A stretch of DNA of 31,836 nt from Oopsacas minuta. Its lineage: Eukaryota > Porifera > Hexactinellida > Lyssacinosida > Leucopsacidae. The notes beneath the pieces are model-generated. The model saw only the letters and a list, made by a program, of their open reading frames with translations, ran no database searches and was not told where the DNA came from. Positions 18,139 through 29,089 of this stretch are shown here, one piece after another. Where the stretch lies: positions 1 to 31,836 of the forward strand of contig JAKMXF010000079.1 in assembly GCA_024704765.1 (NCBI GenBank). Reading direction: 5' to 3'. Position 1 is the stretch's first letter. Each line of letters opens with the position of its first letter. The translations under genes and the position numbers were made by a program.

Positions 18139-18985
18139 TATCACTAAAATTTCTGTGAAATAATTTGATATACACTAACATAGGGTTATATATATATATA
18201 TTTATTTTGTAGTTGACCTAATATAACACATTCCATACAACATATCCGAATCACAATATTATGCTTCATACAAGATTGGGATAAGATTTTTCAATAACTA
18301 AATGCGTTGCCTAGTAACTGGTATTCGTTATAGAAACATGATATTATTTTGAACACCCTATATATTCATGGATTATACAAAACGAAAAATATTGAATATT
18401 TTTGGAAATTGAATATAATGTCATAATTTTCAAATGCAAAGTCATTCACAAAATCTGACAGGCAAAAAAGAATTGTCTTTACTTAGAATCCCAGTAGCTA
18501 AAATTCAGCGGAAAATAATAACAATTGTTGAAGGTATAGCCTACTGAAATATTCACACAAAATAACGCACTGTGGAAGTCTAATTGGTATTTGAAAGGAT
18601 TTGCTTTGATTTGATTTGGATTTGAGTGCTACATACAAAATAATGCGATATGGCTCTTACAGGTTCTTGAATTAATTCTGGTGCGACAATAGTAGGATCA
18701 TCAATTACAATAATCCACAATCAAAAGTGTGTGAGTATATGCGTACATAAATATATATATTATACGTATACAATGTTAAAGCACAAAAGCATTCGATCAC
18801 TAACAGCATCTATACTAAGTACGTACATCAAACTAAATCTAATCACTCTGGTGTATAAATATCAATTGGTAATAAAGCAGAGAACAAGCGTGAAGAAGAT
18901 TCATTTATGTAGATTGACGGATATCGAAGTATCAGAACATCTCAGTTACAAGGGTGAATAATAATATAACAAAATATTCGCAATT
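18139..18985. other. Unassigned AT-rich DNA
   Basis: No gene recognised. GAACACCCTATATA at about 18351-18364 resembles a mariner-type terminus (…ACACCCTGTATA) and may be a solo end. A 76-codon plus-strand frame at 18731-18961 has no recognisable feature. Confidence 0.35.
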
Positions 18986-18989
18986 CTGA

Positions 18990-20329
18990 AATGGTCGAAT
19001 ACTTGTGTCCTTTAACTGTACATGCTATACTGTATGGAAAAGCCCGCGGTATTGATATTTTTGATGAAGTACAGAAAGTCTTATCAAAAGCTTCTTTACC
19101 GGTCACGAAACTGTCTCGAGTTACAACAGACGAGCGCAGTCCATGCTTGAAATAGGAAGTGGCTTAAGGGACAGTTGTCGCGGTAGTTAGCTGCTAATGG
19201 CCATGACGGGGTGATATGGTGCTACTGTATTATTCACCAGGAAGTTTTATGCGCAAAACACTTGTATTAACAACGTTAAGAAACTTATTGTTGATGCTGT
19301 GATTTTATCAGAGCTAAGGGAATCAACCATAGAGAATTCAAACATGTTTTAAAAGAGCTAGATTCAGAGTACGGTGATGTACTCCATTTCACTGCTGTTC
19401 GGTGGCTTAGTAGAGGAGCAGTTCTTAAGAGAGTGTGAATGTTACGCGATAAGATATCGTGCTTTATGGAGGAGAAGGGGAATAAGGTGCCTGAATTTCA
19501 AAATCGAGCTTGGCTCAGGGATGTAGCATTTTTGGTGGATATCACAACTCATCTAAACAGTTTAAATTCTGCTCTACAAGGTAAATGAAGCTTAATCATG
19601 AGCTTTTTGGCACCATATGTGCTTTTGAGGCGATGCTTAGTCTATGTATTTGAGGCGCAGCTCTCAAAAAACAACTTTTCACAATTTTCGGAGCTTCGAT
19701 CTATGGAAAATCCTGACGGAAAAGATATGCAAGGATGGTTTCAAACCTGATAGAAAAATTCAAAACTCGATTTGCTGATTTTAGAAGGGAGGGACAGAAA
19801 ATTATGTTCTTCACTCAGCCTTTCTGTTTTGATGTCCAGTGTGCTTCTGATGAAATTCAGCTGGAGCTTCTTGATCTACAAGCCATTACTAATTTGAAAG
19901 GAAAAGTTTAGGAAGGTAAAATTAGATGAGATATCCAAGAATCTCAGTATTTTAGACTTCTACAAAGTCCTACCAACTGATACATATCCATTTATTCTTG
20001 AACACGCAAGGAGGATGGCCAGCTTATTTGGGAGTACTTATACTTGTGAAGCCCTCTTCTGCAAAATGAAGTACACGAAGAATAGGTATCGTCAAATATG
20101 ACGGATGAACATCTACATGATGTATTGCGTATCGCATCAACTGAAATAGCACCTTGTATGGATACGCTTTTACATGGCACGAGACAATTTCACACATCAC
20201 AATAAAGTATGTATTTCAATTCATGTTATGGTAAACAATTTCATCAAGTCTTTCGAATTTTCATATACCTCGGGATTATGATCAAAAGTTACAAAGTAGC
20301 TCTCAAAGCAAAAAGTTTGAAGACCCCTG
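18990..20329 (+). pseudogene. Second GTF2IRD2-like hAT, heavily decayed
   Basis: Plus-strand translation in shifting frames gives RGIDIFDEVQKVLSKASL, VTKLSRVTTDE, IHQEVLCAK-like, [69 protein letters not shown] and VLRIASTEIAPCMD. These parallel the intact hAT at 11617-13415 in order (for example INHREF/LNHRQF and WLRDVAFLVDIT/WLNDLAFLVDIT). The N-terminal zinc finger and first catalytic Asp are missing. The right end, GACCCCTG at 20322-20329 preceded by AAGTTTGA, matches CAGGGGTC.TCAAACTT hAT termini. No left terminus is seen, so it is 5'-truncated. Confidence 0.85.
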
Positions 20330-20443
20330 GTCTAAGGATATAAGTTGCTACGATGTCTGGACAAAATTCCCAACTTAGTTGATGATTCACATATACAAAC
20401 CATGATATGTTGGAAACGATGCAGATAAGGTGCTAGGACGTAT

Positions 20444-21053
20444 TGTCGAAAGATTTCTAGCCGAAAACATCTCGCCGAAAGGATTTCAAGCCGAAAATGT
20501 GATTAGATGTGTGTAACCAAAACAATCATATCGATACAAAAGGGGGGTGTATGGGTAAACAAACTATAATATTGATATCAAAAGGGGATGTGTATATGCA
20601 AAACATTGGATGATAGTTACGATCAAAACGAATCCGAGAAATAATGCCAATTCCCCTTCATTTATAGTCAGTATATATGCACTCATTCAACAGTAACTCT
20701 TCTCCTATAGCTAATGGTATCAAGCAGCCACATCCTCGAGAATTAACACTCAAAACAAACCATCCAACACTCCAGGAGGCCAAGATCAGATCATTAACTT
20801 GCCACGTCACGATCTTAACAAAACCAGGAAATAATGCCAAATTCTCTTCACTTATTTGTGAGTAAACTCAACTGACACCAATAATGTCGCTATTTTAAGA
20901 AATTCCAATTCAACATCATGCAACACTCATTCTATTGCTACTCTACATACTGAGCATGCACACTCGACTTTTTATATATGCAATACTGGTATATGTAAAT
21001 TTTGGGTATGATATCCTTTCGGCAAGATGTCTTCGGCTAGATGTCGTTCGGCA
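20444..21053. mobile_element. Non-autonomous DNA element with 45-bp inverted repeats
   Basis: Bases 20444-20488 are the inverted counterpart of 21009-21053 with about seven mismatches. Each arm is built of a repeated 14-15-bp unit around GCCGAA (for example TCTAGCCGAAAACATCTC then GCCGAAAGGAT). The 520-bp interior has no ORF. It contains imperfect direct repeats, such as AATAATGCCAA at about 20641 and 20830, and TATCAAAAGGGG.TGTGTAT-like words at about 20530 and 20575. No target duplication was identified. Confidence 0.75.
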
Positions 21054-22554
21054 AGGTGGGCGGACACGGCAGAAAATCACTTCGTGGAGAAAAAATTTTA
21101 GAAGAAAGCGGTTACGCTGTTAATTTCAACACTACAGTATATGAATGAAATAACAAATGCCCAAGAAAACCACAATTATGCACACAATAACACGTCTTTG
21201 GATAGAGCATACATTTGAAAGATGGAAACGCATATTTCAATGCGTTCATAGTGAAATTCGAATGGCTCATAAAATAGTCTGCACAATTATTGTTGCGCAA
21301 ACTATTTTCACAACATGGCAATAATTTTGTAGCAACAATGAAGGATGATCCGAGGTGGATATAGAGAGTACAGATAATCCGTTAGCATCCGAAAAATTAC
21401 ACACTTGGCCGCTAAACTCACTCGATATCAATTTAACAAAATATATGTGAGTGTTATGTTAAGCATACTAATGTTAAATCTGGAATATATTAATAATAAA
21501 TGAGTAATTTAGTGAATAAATTAGTCAAAGAAAATTATTGTCAGATATATAAAAGGAATGGATAGAATTCGTGAGATAGAGTGATCGTTTTCAGATTCGG
21601 AAAAATTTGATTAGTGTAATATAATGGGAAACACCATTAGCCCTATCTCTTTACTTGGGTTTCTAAAGATGAAAGATGAATTTCTATTGCCCATATGAAT
21701 AATTATTGTCTTCAAGAAAGTATAGTGTATTCATGGCCAATGAAGGACAAACAGACAACAATTAAGATTCATATTGATAAAAACAATTAGAATCAATCTA
21801 TGTTATTATATTGAAATAGCTAAAGGTGCAAACTGGCAAACAACATGAAGTGTAATTAACTGTTACTTTTCATAATCAGTATAGTGAATTATCGAGAGAC
21901 AATGTAGGCGCAACAAAAAGGATTAAAATACATGAATCTATATTAATTAATATTTATCGTTAAATTAAGTTAGAATAAATATTTAACACACCTAAGTACA
22001 ATACTCAATTAAAAATATCTGTAATTTGAATAAGTTTGTATGAATATTCGGTATCCTGTATTGCTTTAAATAAGAGCCCAGGAGCTTATTGTTTTCGTGA
22101 CCAGAATATGCCGTGAAGAATTGCAGAATATATTAGTAATAATTTTTGCAATAATGTATGAAACATTACGGAGTTCGATAGAAAAATAGGAAATACCTAA
22201 ATCAATGCATATGTACTTAAATATTTCACTGTTTGGGGTTGAAAATAACTGTCTTACCTAGGAGCTCATTGAAAAGATTAATGTTGTATATGGCAAAACA
22301 GGGGAGCAAAAGATAATGGCAAAATGGAACAACTTGACGTGGTTGCGAAATCGAAAGGAATGGTTGAAGCATAAGTGTAGAAAAACTGATCAGGGAAATA
22401 ATCTTGCAGAGTCTCTCCCACAGCAACAATTCATACAAGAGAATATCTTCTAGGAATTATTCTTCCCCCAGGGCTTAGAGGTGGAGCGTGAACAAGGGCA
22501 CCAAGACGTGAGGATGGCTATCCATTCCAAGGGGACTCCTGATCTCTGTATAAT
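21054..22554. other. Unassigned AT-rich DNA
   Basis: No recognised gene, repeat or RNA. Short ORFs have no domain. CAGTGGCGGCG at 22555 may be a transposon terminus on the edge of the next block. Confidence 0.4.
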
Positions 22555-22609
22555 CAGTGGCGGCGTTAGGGGGCGAGAATCCGTAAACTAATCACTCGAA
22601 AACCAGATT

Positions 22610-22664
22610 GACGAATTGTAATGTCACTAATTGTAGGTCACGAATTGTAAGTCACGAGTTGTAA
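22610..22664 (+). repeat. 14-bp tandem array, left half (target of the Transib insertion)
   Basis: Four units of consensus GTCACGAATTGTAA (the first is one base short), ending exactly at the left target duplication of the Transib element. The array resumes in phase at 28743. Confidence 0.85.
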
Positions 22665-22665
22665 G

Positions 22666-22692
22666 CACAGTGGTACGAAATGGTTAAAACTT
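22666..22692 (+). promoter_or_regulatory. Left transposon end, recombination-signal-like
   Basis: Heptamer CACAGTG, identical to the vertebrate RSS consensus, then 9 nt, then the block GGTTAAAACTT (22682-22692). The A-run begins 13 nt after the heptamer. The block is shared with the right end (GGTCAAAATTT). Confidence 0.65.
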
Positions 22693-23004
22693 GGAAGTGG
22701 GTATTATTGTACTAGATAACGTATTAAACTATATTATTACATATGGGGAATCAAACCCAAGGGATCGATTGACGTGACTAGATTGTTTCTAAGTCTTAGG
22801 GTGTACAAGTAATGGCGTCATTATCACAGTAAAAATTATTTGGATGTTTTTTATCGATCATAATTAAGCCAATTTGTGAGCGATATGTTCAGAAATTGAA
22901 TGTTCTATGTTTTGATATTATTAACACTATCTAAGATACATTTTAATCAATTTATGTTACAACATTTCTTGTTGAAAATAACCTACCGTTCATTGATCTA
23001 CAAA

Positions 23005-25010
23005 TTATAACGTAGTTATACTTAGTGAATTCACCAAAATATCTTGACAGCTCTTTAACTCAGATAGATCTGGCTCCGGATCGTTCTTGGTAATATTACG
23101 AAAGGATGCTAAAATTGGATCACTTTGAGAGATAAGCCTGACGAACACGTCTTTAACGTTGTCCTCAAAGTTAAATTTTCTTGAGAGTCTCTCACGGTAT
23201 CGCCTGAACAATTTACTACAAGATTCAAGGCCTTCTTCAGACAATTCTTCTAAGCCAAACCCATCATTATGATCTGCAAATATTTGTGGTGCATGGACTA
23301 GAAGTTTATGTAAAGTAGGAGTTACATGTGCCCATGAAAAATTGTTAAAATGGATTCGTAAGTCTCTCGGCATAAATTATCAAGGCCTTCAGTGTCTCCT
23401 TTCCTGTTGCTATTATACAATCCCAGGATAGCACTCAAATTATCAAAGATTGTAGTGACAACTTGATGTGTCTCTCGAGGAACAACCGTCAATATCCAAT
23501 AGAAAAATCTTGCACAGCATCATCGTTATGTGTGAAGCATCTCCGAACAACAAATCCGGTTGTGGTGGCTCCACCTTGGGCTGATGGTGTGTCAATGGAT
23601 ATATGAAGTTGTTCTTCAATGAGGCTAGTGCTAAATTTCTTGCCCCCAACAATTTTTGCCAAAGTTGGTGATTATTGGTGAATAGCACCACACTGTAAAT
23701 GACAAATCAATAATAGGAACCAACTAAATGTTCTCAAATATGTATGTAGAGGAGAAGCTGATATGAGATCTTTTCGTGAGATCGGTTTGACTGTTAAATT
23801 GAATCTTTGAATTGTTGGCAAAGATAAAATTTCTTCTTCATCAACCTCGCCAAATACATCACGTGCATCATGGATTGTTCTATTTAAGGGGATTGCCATT
23901 TTGAACTATGTAATATCGTGTATCTGTTTAAACGTTGCAGTATACATTTGGAAGTTAGCACCACCAGCACCGCTTAGGTTCTTTGGCATCTTAGTATCGA
24001 AATGAGATCTTATGATCTTGACCTCTACATTGCCATTGGGTAAACGCAAACCACTCTCTTCAATTGTTGAAGTTTCGTTATTCATTGATTAGTCAATCAA
24101 AAACTTGACATTTTCTTCATTTTCCTGAAGGGCTAATGGGGCAACTGGTTGAGTGCAAAATGGTGAATTCGGATGATGAGGTTTCCATAGGATATGATCA
24201 TTTGCATTTGTGATTACGTTAACCTTGAAACCAAATAAAATGAAGGTTTTAGTCGAGAGGTCAGGGTTAGATATAGTTTGCTGGTAAACTCGATGACACC
24301 CAGATCCATCTAAGCCATCGGATACTCGAACTTTCAGCGGATAGACAAGGGTATCAGGACTTAAGTTAAATACAATTCGTTCAACTGTATGGGTGAGTAG
24401 TCTGGTGTAAGAAATACCTACTCCACATGGAAATTCTCTACAAATTATACGCACCTCATCCAGCAAATTAATTTGAGCCCGATGTTTAGCTACACTATTG
24501 TAGACTGGTAACTTGAGATCTTCAGATAGTAACGTACGCCGAAGTTCTAAATACTTTGTTTACAGATCTCAAGGGAATGGAAAAGAAAGGCAGATTTATC
24601 AAGGATAATTGTGGATAGATAGGAAATAAGTCGCAAGAGTCTTGGAGATACATGCTCGTTTTCAGCGACTGATTCGAGGTGAGACTTAAGAGAAGAGAGC
24701 CGATTTCTCAAACCTTTGGTCGTTAAGTCAGCGAACGATTTCTTTTTTGAAAGATTGAAGTTTCTTCAAAGTTAATGGTTAATGAAGAAGAGGCACTTAA
24801 CCTAGGCTTCTTTGGCAGAGGACAGAAGCACATGGAATTCCAAGTATCAAGGTCCGAAAATTTATGAATAGAGGCTCTCTCTTTATGAATATCATTCAAC
24901 TTCAGACGAAAGAAATTCTGCTGATCTCGATCAAAACCATGAAGTGAAATAAATTGGTCGGCGATTGAACGGGTGCCAAGTAATTTATGCTCACAATAAA
25001 ACTGAAAAGC
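23005..25010 (-). pseudogene. RAG1/Transib-type transposase, decayed
   Basis: Minus-strand segments in order: LLGTRSIADQFISLHGFDRD; DLKLPVYNSVAKHRAQ; LLDEVRIICREFPCGVG; SYTRLLTHTVERIV; YPLKVRVSDGLDGSGCH (first catalytic Asp region); NSPFCTQPVAPLALQENEEN; VKIIRSHFDTKMPKNLSGAG; GEVDEEEILSL; ISASPLHTYLRTFSWF (second Asp region); AHVTPTLHKLLVHAPQIF; and LSEEGLESCSKLFRRYRERL with the last catalytic Glu. The end matches vertebrate RAG1 (AHVPEII, SEGNESGNKLFRRFRK). At the LHxD position of RAG1 there is Tyr, and the CxxC zinc pair reads FQMY, so the copy is inactive. There are at least four shifts or stops. A possible acceptor (CATCTAG) near 25035 suggests an upstream exon. Transib is favoured over ProtoRAG because no RAG2 partner is present. 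Confidence 0.87.
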
Positions 25011-25024
25011 TTGAAGGTTGTACG

Positions 25025-25898
25025 TTTTCTAGATGATTAATAAATTAATTATTAATAATATTGTAAATACAGGGCAAAAGTAAGATTATATATATGCATG
25101 TTGTTTTATATGCTTATAAAATACATTCTGAAATCTAAGAACTAAGGAACTTTTGACGAAACTTTTTCTCACAGTAGTAGAGTGTTGATTTTTAATGGAA
25201 TCTTTGTAAAAATACGTAATGAGAACATTTATTTATATTAATTACAAGCTGAATTTTGTAAACACAAGCATAAAAATGTAAATAACTTTACGTTTTGATT
25301 ATATCGCTAAGCAACCATAATATTTAAATAAATTTTGAAAAGAGAATTTTTTAAAATATTGAATAAATTCAAAAAGTTGATATGATTGAAACTATATTTG
25401 TGCGAATTTTCGGGCACCTGGAAATTGTTGTATTTTATTGAGAATTAAAAATGCTATGTTATAAAACTCAGGAGACAACTTGACAGAACGCGACAGATGA
25501 AGTCATGAGACTTCGAATTTGAGTGACGACAGAAATATCCAACAGAAAATTTATCAAATTATTTGAGCTATTTTAAGGATTTATTATTTGAACTCCGCTT
25601 ATATAATCACTATAATAAGAGAGTAGTCGAAAATGCAATGGAATGAAGTCTTTGGAATGTATTAGTTGCTTAGATACTGGAATTTAAGTTCATTTATATA
25701 AATGAATATCTGTGGTTTTCAAGAATAATTTCTGAGCAAGAAATTGTAATGCTTATATACATTCCAGTTGCTCCTAAGCTAAATGATGGTTCATAACAAT
25801 TTTAGACATTTCAAGTAATTGGATATTTCTCTTTCCAATGAACTTTAAATGGTTACTAAATATCGGATTGAAATTTTGACCAATTTCCAGGGGGTGTA
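25025..25898. other. Transib element 5' region, no recognised coding
   Basis: AT-rich, between the RAG1-like pseudogene and the right end. By position it should be the promoter, leader and perhaps a first exon. Nothing specific is recognised. Confidence 0.4.
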
Positions 25899-25906
25899 CC
25901 ACTGTG
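25871..25906 (-). promoter_or_regulatory. Right transposon end, recombination-signal-like, longer spacer
   Basis: On the minus strand CACAGTG (25906-25900) is followed by 18 nt and GGTCAAAATTT (25881-25871). The A-run begins 22 nt after the heptamer. Relative to the left end there is an extra block of about 9 bp containing CCCCC. The heptamer is exactly where the hAT inserted. Confidence 0.65.
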
Positions 25907-26184
25907 CAGACTGCATTTATAATTCTAATCATACATAGTGTAACACAATTTGAAAGATTGCGTTATTGATCAACCATACTCAGGTAATTACTCACTACCT
26001 TGGCCCCAAATGAAATTTTTGTTCACATCTTAATTATCACTGACACTTAGGCTGTGGATTATTATTAATAATTTTATACCACCTATATCTATACCTTTCT
26101 GACTTTAGGTTAATCTAATTCATCTTGAGATTCTAGACTCATTTTTGACTTAATTATTTCATATATGTATTAGCATATTGTCTA

Positions 26185-28255
26185 ATGGCAGATGAAACTC
26201 TCTTCTCGAATGATGATAACGATTCACCTATAAATTCTACTCCTCTTTCCTTGGTTGAATCAAATTCCGATAATTTTGGCATAACTTTAAAACAAGTTGA
26301 TGTGGATACTATTTCGCTAGATTCGGATTTCATCCTAAGTGATGCTCTAACTAATAAGCACAAATCTAGACCAGCTTGGTATGATAGGTTTTTTAAACCT
26401 GTGAACGATCAAACCATGCGCAAGCATAGATGTGTCGAAAGTGGCTGGATAGGTATGGCTCTACCTAATTCCTCACACAATCTCAAACGTCACTTTGAAA
26501 GTCTCACAAAATACAAAACATGTAGAGATCGATATTTGACGTGGATAAAAGAACGAGGACTCTTACAACTTGCACTAAAGGCAGTCATTAAGGGAGAGAC
26601 AAAGAAAAAATGTCATCTGAATCCCAGAAGAAAATTGATAAATTGTTAGCAGAGTTTATCATAGCTTCCGAAGTGCCACTTAGACTAGTTGAACTTCGGG
26701 AATTTCGAAATTTGCTTAACGAGTTGAATGCACGATACAAGGTGCCTTATAGACGCAAATTAAAAGATTCCCTCTTGACATCGATGTTCAAAGATAGTAA
26801 AGATGAATTATCTAGTCAATTTGACAAATGTCAATATGCTTCACTAACTATTGATGGGTGGTCAAGTAGACGACAACTAAGTATGTTAAGATTAGTTGTA
26901 AATTTCATTAATCAAAATGGAATGATGAGGAGCGAACTCTTCACTATCACGTTATTTAAAGGAAAACATACGGGGGGAACGGATCGCAGAGTTTACTCAA
27001 CACGCTGCAAAAGAATGGAATTTAAAACATAAGATTGTCCGCGTTGGATCCGATAACGCTGCTAATATGAAAAAAGCTTTCGATGGCGTTTTAGAAATTG
27101 AACATGAACTTGTAGAAATTGATATTGATGAAGGTGAGGATGAACTAGAACCAATTAATGAAATGATATTGAGTGACGCCCGAATCAGTATTTTTGAGTA
27201 TCCTTCAGATACGAATCTTAACTCTTTAACCTTAAAGCTTCGTGCAGCAGGTTTATTGCCCCTTTGGGGTAGATGTGTTTGTCATCTAATACAACTATCT
27301 GTGCATGACTTCATCCATAAACAATTAAGATCACACGGAAGTGTAAAAAAATTCATCATCCAGGCAACTCAGTTTGTAAATTGCTCACGAAAATCGATTC
27401 TATGCGGATAAATATTCCTGAAATACAAATTTACTCTGGACACCATGAATCAAACACGATAGAATTCAATGTATAAGATGCTCAAAAGCCTCTTAGATGC
27501 AGAAACCAAGGGATGTCTTAAATTTCTTCCATTCTTAAAGTATCCAATTCCTAAGAATTATGAATTAGCTATACTAAGAGAGGTAGTTGATGTACTAGAG
27601 CCGATCCATTTATTCACTCTTGAATTTGAATCAAGTTTGGAAACTAGTAGCATGGTAATCCCAGGATTAGAAGCATTATATGATCATTTTAATTCAATTG
27701 ATTCGGACCACGATAGTATGTCTCAGATAATGTTACGCTTAGTCCAAGAACAATTTCAGTACTAGGTCAGGATCACTTCATGATCATAGCCAACTGTGTT
27801 GATCCAAGATTCGCAACTAAGGCGCTATTCAAACAGAGCTCGTTGGAAATTTTGAAAAAGGTGATGAATATTATTAAACACCATGAACGGCAGTTATATC
27901 CGCTTACTTATTCTGTGAAACAAAAGCCTCCTTTAAAGAGAAAAGGTCTCTTTAATAATCTACCAAATTCTGAAGCAGTTGGGGCCTCGGATATAGCTAT
28001 AGAAGTTATTGAAAATGAACTGTTTTTTTATCTTTAAATCGGAAGCACGTTTGCTAAATCAAAAAATCGAAACTGACCCAATCAATTGGTGGCGGAGGAA
28101 TCAGAATAGAATGCCATTTTATTCCGAATTGCTGAAATTTATTCATTACCAACCCCATCAATTGCTGAAAATGAGCGAGTCTTCAGTATTGCAGGACGGA
28201 TTTGTCGACCTCATCGAGTTACTTTAGAATATCTACTCTTGAGATGCTTGTTACC
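26185..28255 (+). pseudogene. hAT transposase (BED-type), multiply frameshifted
   Basis: Starts MADETLFSNDDND at 26185. A BED-like finger is suggested by RPAWYDRFFK...HRCVE and NLKRHFESL, with one Cys replaced. The core shows YASLTIDGWSSRRQ (first Asp), KIVRVGSDNAANMKKAF (second Asp), GRCVCHLIQLSVHD, NCVDPRFATK and, at the C-terminus, DPINWWRRNQNRMP, ENERVFSIAGR and RVTLEYLLLRCL (dimerisation domain with catalytic Glu). At least five frame changes or stops (near 26600, 26970, 27410, 27765, 28025, 28160). The family differs from both GTF2IRD2-like hATs in this window. Confidence 0.88.
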
Positions 28256-28286
28256 CTAAAGCATAGGTTACAACGTCAGAAGAGTG

Positions 28287-28325
28287 CGATGACTAATACT
28301 ACTAATACTACTAATACTACTGATA
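28287..28325 (+). repeat. (ACT)n-type microsatellite
   Basis: ACTAAT repeats just past the hAT transposase stop. Confidence 0.7.
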
Positions 28326-28477
28326 CTTCACCTATTTACTGGATTTATGAGTGGATTATATTGAATCTTAGTTTATATTTCTCTCTAATTATAATCTATT
28401 TTACTAATAAAAATCACTTTCAGTCATATTACTGGGGTTGGGAGTCGGGACTTTGACTGGTTTGATACGTATTACAT

Positions 28478-28731
28478 CACGGATGTATCAACTAATTTTG
28501 AGTTGGCAAAACCAACTCATTTTATTGAATGAGTTGAAAGAGTTGAAATGAGTTGAATGAGTTAAATGAGTTGAAATGAGTTGGTTACATAAGCTAGATG
28601 GATTGAATGAATTGAATGAGTTGGTTACATCCAAATGAACGAGTTGAATGAGTTGGTGCAATAAAAATGAATGAGTTGGTAGAAAAAAATGAGCTGATTT
28701 TGCCAACTCAAAATGAGTTGATACAGCCCTG
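28478..28731. repeat. Foldback with GAGTTG repeats at the hAT right end
   Basis: The outer approximately 38 bp at each side are inverted copies (TGTATCAACT.ATTTTGAGTT and its complement). Between them GAGTTG occurs about eleven times in one orientation and CAACTC twice. Repeated short subterminal motifs are known binding sites for hAT transposases (for example in Ac). The cluster is absent from the left end of this hAT. It could also be a separate foldback element inserted next to the hAT. Confidence 0.75.
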
Positions 28732-28742
28732 CACTGTGGTAA

Positions 28743-28771
28743 GTCACGAATTGTAATGTCACAAATTGTAT
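28743..28771 (+). repeat. 14-bp tandem array, right half
   Basis: GTCACGAATTGTAAT and GTCACAAATTGTAT follow the right copy of GTAAG. Removing 22666-28738 and one GTAAG rejoins a continuous array of about six units. Confidence 0.85.
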
Positions 28772-29089
28772 GTATTCCAAATATTAGAAATATGAAACTA
28801 TATAAATAGGCAACACTTTCAGATTAAAATATAATCATTTGTAAAATTAATCATCCTTGTTAACTATTCATTAGTCAGTGCTCTTTTCTCCCTATCACAA
28901 ATATTCATGTGTAAGAGTTAGGACCCACTCACAGCTTCTTTTCCAAGAAACTTCGTGTGGCTACAGGCTCAAGTAATGCAATCAACTATGTTCAGGTTGC
29001 TATGGTAGGCTCAAATAGTGTGCCCAATGACATATTGAAGACAGCCAGAGAGGAGCCTACGCAAGTGGAGCTAGCTTAAGTACCTATTA

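Larger units (their letters stand above)
25907..28731 (+). mobile_element. hAT transposon nested in the Transib right end
   Basis: Starts CAGACTGCAT at 25907 and ends at 28731 with the inverted CAGGGCTGTAT; the ends are short and imperfect. The seven bases CACTGTG occur just before (25900-25906) and just after (28732-28738). Taken as 8 bp they are CCACTGTG and CACTGTGG, a one-base slip from a canonical hAT duplication. The insertion therefore postdates the Transib insertion. Confidence 0.75.
22666..28738 (-). mobile_element. Transib/RAG1-like transposon, interrupted by a nested hAT
   Basis: Left end CACAGTGGTAC (22666-22676). Right end is its exact 11-bp reverse complement GTACCACTGTG (25896-25906), followed by the hAT at 25907-28731 and a second copy of CACTGTG (28732-28738). 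GTAAG flanks both outer ends (22661-22665, 28739-28743): a 5-bp duplication as made by Transib and RAG-type transposases. Without the hAT and its duplication the element is about 3.24 kb, usual for Transib. The only gene seen is the RAG1-like pseudogene on the minus strand. No RAG2-like (kelch) sequence is visible. Confidence 0.87.

Noticed and set aside
22666-25906. Transib element ending at 25906 with its own target duplication
   Set aside because: The bases after 25906 (CAGAC) do not match GTAAG. The matching duplication lies at 28739-28743, so the nested-hAT explanation is preferred.
26185-28255. Plus-strand gene as a RAG2-like partner of the RAG1-like gene
   Set aside because: Motifs TIDGWSS, VGSDNAANM and the C-terminal ENERVFSIAGR are hAT transposase hallmarks. 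No kelch repeats or PHD finger are visible.
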